A stretch of 64,000 nt of DNA from Gloeobacter morelensis MG652769 (GTDB taxonomy: Bacteria; Cyanobacteriota; Cyanobacteriia; Gloeobacterales; Gloeobacteraceae), in assembly GCF_021018745.1 (NCBI RefSeq), contig NZ_CP063845.1:1-64000 (forward strand). Reading direction: 5' to 3'. The notes below the pieces were generated by a model that was not told the origin of the DNA, searched no databases, and saw nothing but the letters and a program-made list of their open reading frames with translations. Positions 37,597-51,662 of the stretch are shown piece by piece. The translations under genes and the position numbers were made by a program. Every line of letters begins with the position of its first letter. The first letter of the stretch is position 1.

Positions 37597-38819
37597 CGGT
37601 CCCATTGCACAGGAAGTGTCTTCAGCCCCCGCAAAATGAAGCTGTGCTCCAACCACTCGGGGGTATCCTCCAACGTCAGGTTGGCAAAACGCTCCAGCAA
37701 TACGCGCAAAGCCACCTGCGCTTCCATTTGAGCGAGGGCGGCGCCCAGGCAGTGGTGCATGCCTTGCCCAAAAGCGAGATGCGCAGTGTCGGTGCGGGTG
37801 ATGTCGAAGCGGTCCGGCTCCTCGAAGCGCTCCGGATCGCGATTGGCCGCCCCCAGGCACAGCAGGACCTGCTCTCCTGGTTGAATGGTCCAGCCGCCGA
37901 CGGTGACCGCTACTGTCGCCCGGCGCTTGGTCTGCTGCAGAGGACTTTCGTAGCGCAGCATCTCGGTGAGGGCGGCACCGATCAGTTCGGGGTGCGCGCG
38001 CACATCGGCCAGTTGTTCGGGGTGCTGCAGCAGGGTGAGCAGACCGCTTGCAATCAAACTGCGGGTGGTTTCGTGGCCCGCCACGAACATCATGATGCAG
38101 CAGTAGACGATTTCTTCGTCGCTCAGCCGATCCACCTGCGTTTCCCGGTGAGCGGCATCCAGGGCGCTGATCAGGTCGTCGCCTGGCTGCTGGCGTCGCA
38201 CAGCCAGCATGTCCTCAAAAAAAGCACTCACCTCATCCAGTACCGTCTGGACCCGCTCAAAGTCTTTTCTACCCATCAACCCCGGCTCCAGCAGGTAGCG
38301 CAACTGGTGGGTCCAGTCCCGAACACTCTGCCAGCTATCCGGCGGCAACGCCATCGACTCGGCCATAAACTGCAGCGGCAAGCGCTCCGCGTAATCGGCG
38401 ACCGCATCCATGCGGCCTTTAAAACTGACGCGCTCCAGTAGCGCGGAGGCGATGCGGGTGAGATGGGCCTGCTCCTGCGCGGGCGTTCGGCGCTTGATCG
38501 CCCTGACCACCAGATGGCGCAGGCGGGTATGGTCGGGTTCGTCGGTAAAGACGATCGATTTGGCGGCAAGCCGAGCGAGGGGATGGCTCTGGGCCTGGTC
38601 TGGTTCCTCGCTGCGCTGCCGGACCGCCAGCGGAATCTGGCTGGAACTGAAGCGCGGATCTTTGAGCACCGCCAGGACATCGGCATAACGCGTCAGCACC
38701 CACATCCCCAGGCTGCGGTGGATAGGCGCGGCCACCCGCAGATGCGCGTAGACGCGGTAGGGGTCTCGGCGAAATTCAGGATCAAAAGGATTGAACCGGG
38801 GCGGTGGCAGGGTACTCAT
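37593..38819 (-). CDS. Cytochrome P450 (soluble, bacterial class)
   Basis: This 408-residue P450 has the I-helix oxygen-binding motif AGHETT (247-252), ExxR at Glu286/Arg289 and the haem ligand Cys357 in FGQGMHHCLG. There is no membrane anchor, so it needs separate redox partners, none of which is in this window. It probably hydroxylates or otherwise oxidises the cluster product. The ATG overlaps the upstream methyltransferase stop by four bases, which fixes the start. Confidence 0.93.
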   Translation of the reverse strand: MSTLPPPRFNPFDPEFRRDPYRVYAHLRVAAPIHRSLGMWVLTRYADVLAVLKDPRFSSSQIPLAVRQRSEEPDQAQSHPLARLAAKSIVFTDEPDHTRLRHLVVRAIKRRTPAQEQAHLTRIASALLERVSFKGRMDAVADYAERLPLQFMAESMALPPDSWQSVRDWTHQLRYLLEPGLMGRKDFERVQTVLDEVSAFFEDMLAVRRQQPGDDLISALDAAHRETQVDRLSDEEIVYCCIMMFVAGHETTRSLIASGLLTLLQHPEQLADVRAHPELIGAALTEMLRYESPLQQTKRRATVAVTVGGWTIQPGEQVLLCLGAANRDPERFEEPDRFDITRTDTAHLAFGQGMHHCLGAALAQMEAQVALRVLLERFANLTLEDTPEWLEHSFILRGLKTLPVQWDR

Positions 38820-39706
38820 GACGCACGGTGCCAGCGCGAACGGATCGGTTCGAGCACCAGGCGCAACAGGCCGATTTTGCCCATGCGAAAGCCGACCGAC
38901 GACATTTTTAAATAGCGTTCGTAGCGCTCGACTGCCGCCTCTCCCACCAGAGTGAGGGCCTCGACGCGCCGGGCGCGCAGGCGGGCAAGCCACACCTCGC
39001 AGGTGCGGGCGTAATCTAGCCGGTCGTTGCGCAACAGGACAATCTCAAACAGACCTTCGCAGGCGGCGACGATTTCGCCCAGATGCGGCAATTCCGAATC
39101 GGGAAAGATTTCTGTTTGGATAAAGCGGCTCGCCGCCTCCGGGCGCAGCGTTCCGTAGGCGATCGTCTGCAAAGACAATCGCCCCGAACCGGCAAGCCAC
39201 CGGCAGCAGCGCTCGAAAAAAATGCGGTAGATCTCGATTTTCTGGTCGCTCGCTTGCTCCGGTTGGGCAAAATGCTCAAAAGCGCCGATCGAGACGATGG
39301 CGTCGTAGGCGGCGGCCGGGGTATGCGCCGTCCAGCTTTCGGTGCGCACTTCGACGCCGCTGAGCCCCAGGGAGCGGACATGTTCGGCTTGCGCTTCGCT
39401 GAGGGTGAGGCCGACGGCCTGGGCGACGCCAAAGTCCTCCCTCATCCGTCTGAGCAGCGCTCCCCAACCGCAGCCGATATCGAGCGCCCGGGCGGCGCCC
39501 ATCGCCCCCGCGGCGCATAGATGAAAATCGAGCTTTCGCTGTTGGGCAACAGCCAAAGGCGCCGCGGGGGCTTCGGCTTCCCACAGGGCGCAGGAGTAGG
39601 TCATCGATTCGTCCAGCCAGAGGCTGTAGAAGGCATTGCTCAGGTCGTAATGGTGGCGAATGGCTTCAGGTGAACCGCCGCGGTTGGGACCGGACAGCGC
39701 ACTCAC
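38816..39706 (-). CDS. CFA-synthase-like methyltransferase
   Basis: This 296-residue SAM-dependent enzyme is of the cyclopropane-fatty-acid synthase/mycolic-acid methyltransferase family. HYDLSNAFYSLWLDESMTYSCALWE is the N-terminal hallmark region, LDIGCGWGALL binds SAM, and SIGAFEHF carries the catalytic Glu-His. It would methylate or cyclopropanate a double bond in an acyl chain. It starts with GTG overlapping the ACP stop (GTGA), so it may act on the chain held by that ACP. Confidence 0.9.
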   Translation of the reverse strand: MSALSGPNRGGSPEAIRHHYDLSNAFYSLWLDESMTYSCALWEAEAPAAPLAVAQQRKLDFHLCAAGAMGAARALDIGCGWGALLRRMREDFGVAQAVGLTLSEAQAEHVRSLGLSGVEVRTESWTAHTPAAAYDAIVSIGAFEHFAQPEQASDQKIEIYRIFFERCCRWLAGSGRLSLQTIAYGTLRPEAASRFIQTEIFPDSELPHLGEIVAACEGLFEIVLLRNDRLDYARTCEVWLARLRARRVEALTLVGEAAVERYERYLKMSSVGFRMGKIGLLRLVLEPIRSRWHRAS

Positions 39707-39987
39707 GGTTGCACCGGTTGGGTCAAAGTTGCCTGCTGCTTCTGGGAGTAAAGATGTTCGGCCATAGAGTCGATCGTCGGGTACTCAAACAGCAGCGCCG
39801 GCGACAGCTCCAGATCCAGCCATTCCTCCAGTTCGCTGACCAGCGAAACGACGATGGCCGAATCGAGGCCAAAGCGTTCAAAATCGGTCTGCTCGTCCAC
39901 CTGTTGGGCACTCACGTTCAAAAAACCGCCGATGTAGTTTTTCATCCAACCGACGATGGCGGACTTGGAGACGGGACTGTCCGTCAT
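39703..39987 (-). CDS. Discrete acyl carrier protein
   Basis: This 94-residue carrier protein has FERFGLDSAIVVSL with the phosphopantetheine-accepting serine. Helices typical of PKS-type ACPs follow. It lies between a desaturase and a CFA-type methyltransferase, so it probably carries an acyl chain for these enzymes. The start is an ATG; the stop overlaps the methyltransferase start. Confidence 0.92.
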   Translation of the reverse strand: MTDSPVSKSAIVGWMKNYIGGFLNVSAQQVDEQTDFERFGLDSAIVVSLVSELEEWLDLELSPALLFEYPTIDSMAEHLYSQKQQATLTQPVQP

Positions 39988-40027
39988 GGCAGAGAACTCC
40001 TCTTGGTAGTCGTTGCAGGGATGTCGA

Positions 40028-40987
40028 TCACGAGCGCTTCAGGCGGATTTGCTCCCGGGTGGGGACTTTCACATCCCAGGCCAGACCCAACCGCGCCAGA
40101 AGCCAGATGAGCCAGTAACCAGGATCGAGGCGGTACCAATCCAGGCCGAAGGAAGCGGAAGTGGGAAAGGCGTGGTGGTTGTTGTGCCAGGATTCGCCAA
40201 AACTGACCAGCGCCAGCACGGCACTGTTGCGGCTGTGCTCGCGCGTCGCAAAAAGCCGGGGGCCGAAGCTGTGCAAAAAAGAATTGATCGACCAGATGAT
40301 ATTGCCCAGGACAAACATGCGCACCGCCCCACCCCAGAGAAACCCGAGCAGCAGCCCGGCAACATGGCCGTGGAGCCACCAGCCCACCAGCGAGGGGATA
40401 GCGAGGCCCAGTAGCACCCACCAGAGGTACAGACCGTTGACCTGCAGCAACGACCGGTCGCGCAACAAATCCGAGGCATAGCACACGACGTTGGGATACT
40501 CGTGTTGCCGCATCCACAGCAGATGGGCGTGCAGCAGACCGCGCAGGCGGCCTACCGGATCTTGACCGTGCAGGTTGGGCGAATGGGGATCGCCGGGCTG
40601 GTCGCTCAATTCGTGGTGGCGCCGGTGCAGCGCCACCCAGGAGATGACCGAGCCCTGGCCGGCCATCGAGCCGCAGACGGCCAGCAGCGCCTGGACCCAG
40701 GGAGCGGCGCTGAAGGAGCGGTGGGTAAACAGACGATGGTAGCCGACGGTGACGCCGAAGCCGGTCACCAGCCACAGACCCAGCAACAAACTTCCCTCGA
40801 TGGGGCCGGGGGGCCAGACCCACGACAGTGCCACCGCCGCCACGGTCCCGATCGCAGGCAGAATATCGAAGAAAAAGAAATGCCGCCTCTGGTAGCGATG
40901 AATGTACGGATCGTCAAGAACGTCTCGCCGTCGGGTCAAACGGGTCCAGCCCTTGACGGACTCGGGCTGCTCGGCAGGCTCTGGCAT
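40028..40987 (-). CDS. Membrane fatty-acid desaturase (DesC/acyl-CoA desaturase family), copy 1
   Basis: This 319-residue di-iron enzyme has histidine boxes HRLFTH (84-89), HRRHH (121-125) and HNNHH (268-272) and four to five membrane helices. This family makes delta-9-type double bonds, and some members act as acetylenases. I chose the ATG at 40987 with AGGA upstream. A TTG at 41029 overlapping the previous stop (TTGA) is an alternative that would add 14 residues. All iron-binding histidines are present, so it should be active. Confidence 0.9.
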   Translation of the reverse strand: MPEPAEQPESVKGWTRLTRRRDVLDDPYIHRYQRRHFFFFDILPAIGTVAAVALSWVWPPGPIEGSLLLGLWLVTGFGVTVGYHRLFTHRSFSAAPWVQALLAVCGSMAGQGSVISWVALHRRHHELSDQPGDPHSPNLHGQDPVGRLRGLLHAHLLWMRQHEYPNVVCYASDLLRDRSLLQVNGLYLWWVLLGLAIPSLVGWWLHGHVAGLLLGFLWGGAVRMFVLGNIIWSINSFLHSFGPRLFATREHSRNSAVLALVSFGESWHNNHHAFPTSASFGLDWYRLDPGYWLIWLLARLGLAWDVKVPTREQIRLKRS

Positions 40988-41025
40988 GGTGGAGGATATC
41001 CTGATGGGTAAGAAGACGGGCCAGA

Positions 41026-43038
41026 TCAATTTCTGGCCAGGACAAGCTGCAACTGCACTTGTTCGTAGACAAACGCTTGCGGACTGCGGGCGATGCGGCT
41101 GTGGATCCGCGCGTAGTAGTCCTCCAGGGAGCCCTCTCGGTCTCGAAAGAGGGTTTGGGCAAATAAGGGTTCACTGAAAGCTCGGATGAAGGCCGTGTAC
41201 GCCTGCGCGTACTCCTGGAGATTGCCGCTCTGCCGGTAGCGGGTGTACAGAGGACAGGGCAGAGCCTGCACCTCGGCGTGCTCGACGGTAAATTGCTCTA
41301 CCAACGGCGAGCCGGGTTCCTGGAGCGGGGCGAGCACCTCCGCCAGAGACGGGCAGTAGGTGGGATAGAAAAAGTTGTGGTATTCCTGGCGATCGAGGGT
41401 GCCGTCTTCCACCATTTCGATGAGCACCTGGTTCATCAGTTCGGTCGTCATCAACCCACTGATTTTCTCGCCGTCGATCCCTACCAGCTCCCCGGCATCC
41501 GCCCGCCCGAGCATCAACAGGACCAGCCGTCCGCCGGGCCGGATTTCTCGGGCTCGGTAGAACAAAAAAGCGGTCAGATCCTCTCGCGATTGCGCGGCGA
41601 AAGCCTCGCGCACCGGCCCCCTGGCCCATCCGGAGTAGGTGTGCTCCGCAAAGTGCACAACAGGCGGACGGCTCAACCAGTGCAAAGCGGTCGACGAGAG
41701 GCCGAAACTGGCTGTGCCGCTAGGGAGGATCTGACTGTAGAACGAACGGCCGGAGGCGAAGACAAAGATTGGGCATCCGTCGGTCGTCTCCAAGCCGCTT
41801 CCTGTCGAGGCCAGGTTGCGGAACAACCCGTTGAAATGGTTGGTGGGCAGGTCGTTAAAAATGACGCAAATGCTTGGTACGGGAGCTTCGCGGTCAACAA
41901 GCGCATCGATGACCCATCGAGCAGCCATCCCGGAGTTGCGGCCTTCGGAACAGCCGTAGTCGACGACCGTAAACGGTCGGCTGTCCGTGGGCAGCGGGAT
42001 GCGGCGGACCGCTCCGGCAATCAGCGTCTGCGCCGAAACTAGAGCGAGCTTTTGAGAGTCGGAGTGTGCGTCGTAGTAGCCTTCCCCCCTCATGCCGGGT
42101 ATCGGAGCCGACCTTGCGCCGGTATCTGCACTCTGCACATCGCTGGTCATTCGGTACCCGCCTTGCTGGTCAAAAAGCCGGTCGTTGCGGCGCAGGGTGA
42201 GGCGCAGCAGGTGCATAGCCCTGGTGCGAAAGCTGATCACAAATAGCGCCAGGTACTTCTCGTATCGGTTGACCGCCGCCTCCCCGACCAGTTCCACGGC
42301 CTGCGCCCGGTGCGCTTTAAGACGTGAGAGCCAGCTTTGACAGGTGAGCCGGTAATCCTCCGCGTCGTTGCGCAAGGCGAGCACCTCAAAGGTGCGCTCG
42401 CTCGCTTGGGCGATCTCCGCCAGGGTCGGCAGGTCCGATTCAGGAAAGATCTCCGTGGCAAAAAACGGATGCATCTGCTGCCTGGGGACGTTGCCGTAGG
42501 CGATCGTCTGCAGCGAAAGCCGCCCGCCGGGCGGCAGCCAACCGTAGCAACGTTCGAAAAACTCGCGGTAGACCTGCACTTTTTGCGCACCGGTGATGTC
42601 TGGTCTGGCGAAGTGCTCGAAAGCGCCCACGGAGATGATCGCGTCGTAAGGTTCTGTCGGCGCATGGTTCTGCCAGCTTTCGAGCCGGACTTCGATGCGG
42701 GGATGGCCAAAAGCGGCGATCCAGGTGGCCTGGGTTTGGCTCAGGGTGAGTCCGACGGCACGGGTGACACCGTGCGCCCCGACCAGCGACCGCAGGGTTC
42801 CCCCCCAGCCGCAGCCGATGTCCAGGACCCGGCCGCCCCCTGCGGCCCGGGCTTCGCGGATGTGATGGTCGATCTTGCGGGCCTGGGCCTCCTCCAGCGT
42901 GCCGTCCGCTTCCCAAAGACCGCAGGAATAGGTCATGCTGCTGTCGAGCCACAGCCGGTAAAATTCGTTTCCCAGGTCGTAGTGGTATTGAACGGCCTGC
43001 GCCGAGGCGCAAGCCTGGGCCGTCGCAGCGGTATTCAT
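41026..43038 (-). CDS. Fusion of CFA-type methyltransferase and SABATH carboxyl methyltransferase
   Basis: This 670-residue protein has two methyltransferases. Residues 1-300 are CFA-synthase-like (HYDLGNEFYRLWLDSSMTYSCGLWE, LDIGCGWGG, SVGAFEHF), close to the other cluster copy. Residues about 315-670 match the SABATH family best known from plants: GEGYYDAHSDSQK, VVDYGCSEGRNS, CVIFNDLPTNHFNGLF, GTASFGLSSTALHWLS and REIRPGGRLVLLMLGR. SABATH enzymes methylate carboxylates of small molecules such as salicylate and jasmonate. The fusion suggests chain methylation plus methyl-ester formation on the same product. The start overlaps the upstream desaturase stop (ATGA). Confidence 0.88.
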   Translation of the reverse strand: MNTAATAQACASAQAVQYHYDLGNEFYRLWLDSSMTYSCGLWEADGTLEEAQARKIDHHIREARAAGGGRVLDIGCGWGGTLRSLVGAHGVTRAVGLTLSQTQATWIAAFGHPRIEVRLESWQNHAPTEPYDAIISVGAFEHFARPDITGAQKVQVYREFFERCYGWLPPGGRLSLQTIAYGNVPRQQMHPFFATEIFPESDLPTLAEIAQASERTFEVLALRNDAEDYRLTCQSWLSRLKAHRAQAVELVGEAAVNRYEKYLALFVISFRTRAMHLLRLTLRRNDRLFDQQGGYRMTSDVQSADTGARSAPIPGMRGEGYYDAHSDSQKLALVSAQTLIAGAVRRIPLPTDSRPFTVVDYGCSEGRNSGMAARWVIDALVDREAPVPSICVIFNDLPTNHFNGLFRNLASTGSGLETTDGCPIFVFASGRSFYSQILPSGTASFGLSSTALHWLSRPPVVHFAEHTYSGWARGPVREAFAAQSREDLTAFLFYRAREIRPGGRLVLLMLGRADAGELVGIDGEKISGLMTTELMNQVLIEMVEDGTLDRQEYHNFFYPTYCPSLAEVLAPLQEPGSPLVEQFTVEHAEVQALPCPLYTRYRQSGNLQEYAQAYTAFIRAFSEPLFAQTLFRDREGSLEDYYARIHSRIARSPQAFVYEQVQLQLVLARN

Positions 43039-44027
43039 CGGACTTGCCTCCTGGCGGCGATCGTTGCTTGGCTCGGAATCTTTACCTCCCAGACCAGGCC
43101 GACAGCGGCGAGCAGCCGGATGCACCAGCCGCTCGGGTCGATCTGCCACCACTCCAGACCGGTCACAGCCGAGCTGCAAAAGGCGTGGTGGTTGTTGTGC
43201 CAGGACTCACCCAGGGTAGGAAGGGCGAGCCAGGCGTTGTTGGTGCTCAGATCTCCGGTGGCGAAGGGGCGGCTACCCAGCAGATGGCAGACGGAGTTGA
43301 GGGCGCCGATGTAGAGCTGGTGCACCAGGAAGATGCGAACCATCCCACCCCACAGCAGCCCCTGCAGGGCTCCCATCCAGGTCGCGCTTGCCAGTCCTCC
43401 CACGAGGGCGGGAAGCAACAGCCCGAGCAGCACCCAGAGGTAGTACCGGCGGTTGAGGCGGCTGACATCGAGATCGCGCAGCAGATCTCGGGCCAGGAGT
43501 GCGCAGTTGGTAATTTCGCTGTCGAGCATCCAGCCGGTGTGGGCGTGCCAGAGGCCCGGCAGCCGCTCAAGCGGCCGGTCGGCTTTGAGATAGGGCGAAT
43601 GGGGATCGCCGGGCTCGTCCGGGAAATGGTGGTGGAGGCGGTGGGTGGCAGCCCAGTAGATGAGCGGTCCGGAGGCAGCCATCCCACCCAGAACCGCCAG
43701 GGTGACCCGCACCGGTGGACTCGCCTTGAAGGCGCCGTGGGCGAAGTGGCGATGATAGCCGACTTCCAGGCCGAACACCGTCAGGACGTACATCCCCAGC
43801 AGCAATGCGACATCGAGAAGCCGAAGCGGCTGGAAGGCCAGCAGGCCCAGGGCCGCCAGGGTTCCCAGGGCGGGGATCCCAAGGGTCACCAGGCCCACGC
43901 TCCGGTAGCGGGCCTGCAGATGGGCGTTGGCGGTCGTTACCCGCACTTTGCCGCCGGGCAGATATTTGGACGAGGGCGCAGGCAAGTGGTCGGTTTCCAT
44001 CGTCGAGCCGGGATAGAGGTACAGCAT
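43035..44027 (-). CDS. Membrane fatty-acid desaturase, copy 2
   Basis: This 330-residue desaturase carries the three histidine boxes HRHFAH, HRLHHHF and HNNHHAF, with four membrane helices. The ATG at 44027 lies two bases after the PKS stop. It is closely similar in layout to copies 3 and 4 (YLWVLLGLLLPAL, WWQIDPSGW). It lies between a KS-ACP-TE protein and the methyltransferase fusion, so its substrate may be an ACP-bound polyketide or lipid chain. Confidence 0.9.
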   Translation of the reverse strand: MLYLYPGSTMETDHLPAPSSKYLPGGKVRVTTANAHLQARYRSVGLVTLGIPALGTLAALGLLAFQPLRLLDVALLLGMYVLTVFGLEVGYHRHFAHGAFKASPPVRVTLAVLGGMAASGPLIYWAATHRLHHHFPDEPGDPHSPYLKADRPLERLPGLWHAHTGWMLDSEITNCALLARDLLRDLDVSRLNRRYYLWVLLGLLLPALVGGLASATWMGALQGLLWGGMVRIFLVHQLYIGALNSVCHLLGSRPFATGDLSTNNAWLALPTLGESWHNNHHAFCSSAVTGLEWWQIDPSGWCIRLLAAVGLVWEVKIPSQATIAARRQVR

Positions 44028-44029
44028 GT

Positions 44030-46906
<2,877 letters not shown>

Positions 46907-46926
46907 ACCGTTTGCTCCCGCAACCA

Positions 46927-48198
46927 TCAAAAGGTGACAGGCAACCGCTTCAGCCCGCGCAGGAGCGTCCCTTCGCGCCGCTCGGGCTTGCGCCCCGGCG
47001 CGAGGCGCAGCTTCGGGAATTGCTGCACCAGGGTTTGAAAGACGACCTGACCTTCCACACGCGCCAGCGGACCGCCAAAGCAATGGTGAATGCCGTCGCC
47101 GAAAGCGAGATGGCGGTTGTCGACGCGGGTGAGATCCAATCTGTGGGGATCGAAAAACTGGGCCGGGTCGCGGTTGGCTGCTCCCAGGTACAGATGTACG
47201 TGCTCACCGGCGCCAATCGTGCAACCTTCTAGCTCGATATCCTCGATTGCCGACCGGGCGACCAGTTGAATCGAACTGTCGTAGCGCAGCAACTCCTCGA
47301 CCGCGCCGGCGATGATCTCCGGTTTACTGCGCAGCAGTTCCAGTTGCTCCGGATGGGTCAGCAGGGCGAGCATGCCGTTGCCGATGAGATTGACCGTCGT
47401 CTCTTCACCCCCGGCAAACAGCTGCATACAGACGGCGACCACTTCCTCCTCACTGAGGCGGTTGCCTTCCTCCTGGGCGGCGATCAAACTGTCGATAAGA
47501 TCCGTGCCCGGCTGTCGCTTGCGCTCGGCGACAAGATCAAGAAAATAACTGCCGAATTCCTCGACCACCGCATTTAAGTGCCGATAGCCTTCCAGGGAAA
47601 TCACCGGGTCGAAGATGCGCGCCAGTGCGTCCGACAGGTGCCCCAACCGGGCATAATCCGCCGCCGGCACTCCGATGAGCCGGGCAATGACGATGGCCGG
47701 AAGCGGGCAGGCCAAGTCGGCCATGAGGTCCATCGCACCTCGCTCGCGCACCTTACCCAGCAAATCCGCCAGGGTCGCCTCGACGTGCGGACGCAGGCGA
47801 TCGACAAAACTCGCGCTAAAAGCCTTGGTGATCAGTCCCCGCAACCGGCCGTGATCGGGAGGCTCCAGGAAGAAGAAAAACTTGCTGCTGGAGCGGACCA
47901 GGGCATCGAAGTTTCCCTGATCCGGTGTGAGATAGCGATTTTTGTTTTTGATCCAGCCGGGCTTGTCGAGGACGCGAAAGCGACGGTCGCGCAGGATGGA
48001 TTTGATATCGCTGTAGCGGGTCAATACCCAGGCACCCATAAAGTTGCGATAGATGGGAGACTCGCGGCGCAGACGGTCGTAAAACGGATAGGGATCTTCG
48101 TGAAAAGCAGGATCGAAAACATTGAATTTAAAGGGTACTTCTGTTTGAGGGTGCGCATTGCCGAGCGCATCCTGATTGAGATTGGCGACAGAATCCAT
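46927..48198 (-). CDS. Cytochrome P450 (soluble, bacterial class), second copy
   Basis: This 423-residue P450 has the I-helix motif AGGEETT (262-268), ExxR in VEELLRY and Cys373 in FGDGIHHCFG. An extra FFFFLEPPDHGRLR segment precedes the C helix, as usual. GAGGAG precedes the ATG at 48198. It shares only family-level similarity with the first P450, so the two likely oxidise different positions. It lies between an ACP and the KS-ACP-TE gene; oxidation of an ACP-bound chain is possible. Confidence 0.92.
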   Translation of the reverse strand: MDSVANLNQDALGNAHPQTEVPFKFNVFDPAFHEDPYPFYDRLRRESPIYRNFMGAWVLTRYSDIKSILRDRRFRVLDKPGWIKNKNRYLTPDQGNFDALVRSSSKFFFFLEPPDHGRLRGLITKAFSASFVDRLRPHVEATLADLLGKVRERGAMDLMADLACPLPAIVIARLIGVPAADYARLGHLSDALARIFDPVISLEGYRHLNAVVEEFGSYFLDLVAERKRQPGTDLIDSLIAAQEEGNRLSEEEVVAVCMQLFAGGEETTVNLIGNGMLALLTHPEQLELLRSKPEIIAGAVEELLRYDSSIQLVARSAIEDIELEGCTIGAGEHVHLYLGAANRDPAQFFDPHRLDLTRVDNRHLAFGDGIHHCFGGPLARVEGQVVFQTLVQQFPKLRLAPGRKPERREGTLLRGLKRLPVTF

Positions 48199-48247
48199 GG
48201 TCTGCTCCTCGATGGTGAGCCGGGACAACTGGTTTTTCAAGCATTGA

Positions 48248-48503
48248 TTAGGCGCCGAGGTGTTCGGCGACCGATTCGATGTTGATAAATTCCCAAAAGA
48301 GGGTGGGTTCAAGATCGCGCCCGAGCCAGTTGCCCATCTCCGTGGTCACGGTGACTGCCACGGAAGAATCGAGGGCGTAGTCGCTAAAGGGAACGGTGCG
48401 ATCGATGCGTTCTGCCGCGATGCCCAGAAACTGGGCCAGGCGGGCAGCCAACCAGGCTTCGATTTGCGGCGCCGTCGGGCAATCGCCGCAAGGCCGGATA
48501 CGG

Positions 48504-48523
<20 letters not shown>
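48248..48523 (-). CDS. Discrete acyl carrier protein
   Basis: This 91-residue protein carries the carrier motif FSDYALDSSVAVTV, where the serine after LD is the pantetheine site. Its start lies inside the end of the AT-less KS gene (20-base overlap). It probably supplies the missing ACP for that KS protein. Confidence 0.87.
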
Positions 48524-50383
<1,860 letters not shown>

Positions 50384-50384
<1 letters not shown>

Positions 50385-50671
50385 CAAACCCGGCCGGCCA
50401 GGTGGCGGGCCAGAATCTCGATGGTCTGGTAGTCGTACAGCAGGGCCGGATCGAGTTCGCAGCCCAGCCAGGCTTCGAGATCGCCCGTCATGCCGATCGA
50501 AGCGGAGGAATCCAGTCCGTAGCGCTCGAAGGGGATCGCGATATCGACTTGGTCCGGGCGGATATCGAGCAACTGTGCCAGATAGGCAATCAGCCACTCC
50601 TGAATCTCCGCTTCGTGCGGGTGGACAGCGGCCGTCTTCCGGGCCGGATTCGACAGAGGCTGTGTTTCCAT
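50384..50671 (-). CDS. Discrete acyl carrier protein
   Basis: This 95-residue carrier protein has FERYGLDSSASIGM with the pantetheine-accepting serine. It immediately follows a FAAL and two desaturases. This is the position of the ACP in bacterial polyyne clusters, on which the chain is desaturated. Its stop overlaps the KS start. Confidence 0.92.
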
Positions 50672-50704
50672 GCAGGTACCTACATTCAGAACAGTATCGA
50701 CAGG

Positions 50705-51658
50705 TCAGATCGCCCTTGCCTTGGCCCGGCGCATCGCCTGGGTGGGGATCTTCACGTCCCAGACCAGGCCCAGTTTTTCTAGTGCCCGGATAACCCAGCC
50801 GGAGGGATCGATCTGCCACCACTCCAGACCCGCCATCGCTGCGTTCGGAAAGGCGTGGTGGTTGTTGTGCCAGGACTCGCCCAGAGTCGGGATGGCAAAC
50901 CAGAAATTGTTGGTGCTCCGGTCATCGGCATCGAAAGGGCGTTCACCAAAAAAGTGCGCGCAGGAGGTGATCGACCAGATCATGTTGTGCCAGCAGAAAA
51001 TCCGCACCGGTCCCCCCCACAAAAAGCCGGTGAGCGCTCCCATCCACGTCCCGGTGAGCACACCGCCCAACACCGCCGCAATCAGCAGGCCGAGAAACAC
51101 CCAGAAAAAATAAGTCCGGCTGATGGGCGCGATCGCTCTGTCCCGCAGCAGGTCACCGGCATAGTAGGCGGCGTTGGGAACGGCATGGTCGAACGTCCAG
51201 CCGACGTGGGCGTGCCAGAGCCCCCGCACGCTTCCCCACCACCCCTCGCCGTGAAAGTGGGGGGAATGGATATCTCCCGGTTGGTCGCTGAACTCGTGGT
51301 GCAAGCGGTGCAGGGCCACCCAGAAGACGACAGGCCCCTGGGCCGCCATCGAACCGAGGATGGCAAGAGCCACCCGCACAGGCGTAACGGCCTGGAAGCT
51401 GCGGTGGGTAAAGTGCCGGTGCAGACCGATGTTCACCCCGAAGCCGGTGAAGAGGAAGCCGCCCAGAAAAAGCCCGACTTCTACAGCCCCCGGCGGTCGG
51501 CCCAGGCAAACCAATGTCAGGGCCGCCAGACAGCCCAGCAGCGACAGCGAACTGACCGCGACGGCGTGCAGCCGCTGGTGGCTTTTCAGGCGGGCACTGT
51601 CGAGGGTCTTGCGCGGGCCTTTGCGCGTCGCCTGCGAGAAGATCGGCTTTGCGTCCAT
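50705..51658 (-). CDS. Membrane fatty-acid desaturase, copy 3
   Basis: This 317-residue di-iron desaturase has HRHFTH, HRLHHEF and HNNHHAF boxes and four membrane helices. It directly precedes the ACP gene and follows copy 4, so two desaturases feed one ACP. The ATG at 51658 lies five bases after the copy 4 stop. Desaturase or acetylenase activity cannot be told apart by eye. Confidence 0.9.
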   Translation of the reverse strand: MDAKPIFSQATRKGPRKTLDSARLKSHQRLHAVAVSSLSLLGCLAALTLVCLGRPPGAVEVGLFLGGFLFTGFGVNIGLHRHFTHRSFQAVTPVRVALAILGSMAAQGPVVFWVALHRLHHEFSDQPGDIHSPHFHGEGWWGSVRGLWHAHVGWTFDHAVPNAAYYAGDLLRDRAIAPISRTYFFWVFLGLLIAAVLGGVLTGTWMGALTGFLWGGPVRIFCWHNMIWSITSCAHFFGERPFDADDRSTNNFWFAIPTLGESWHNNHHAFPNAAMAGLEWWQIDPSGWVIRALEKLGLVWDVKIPTQAMRRAKARAI

Positions 51659-51662
51659 AGGG

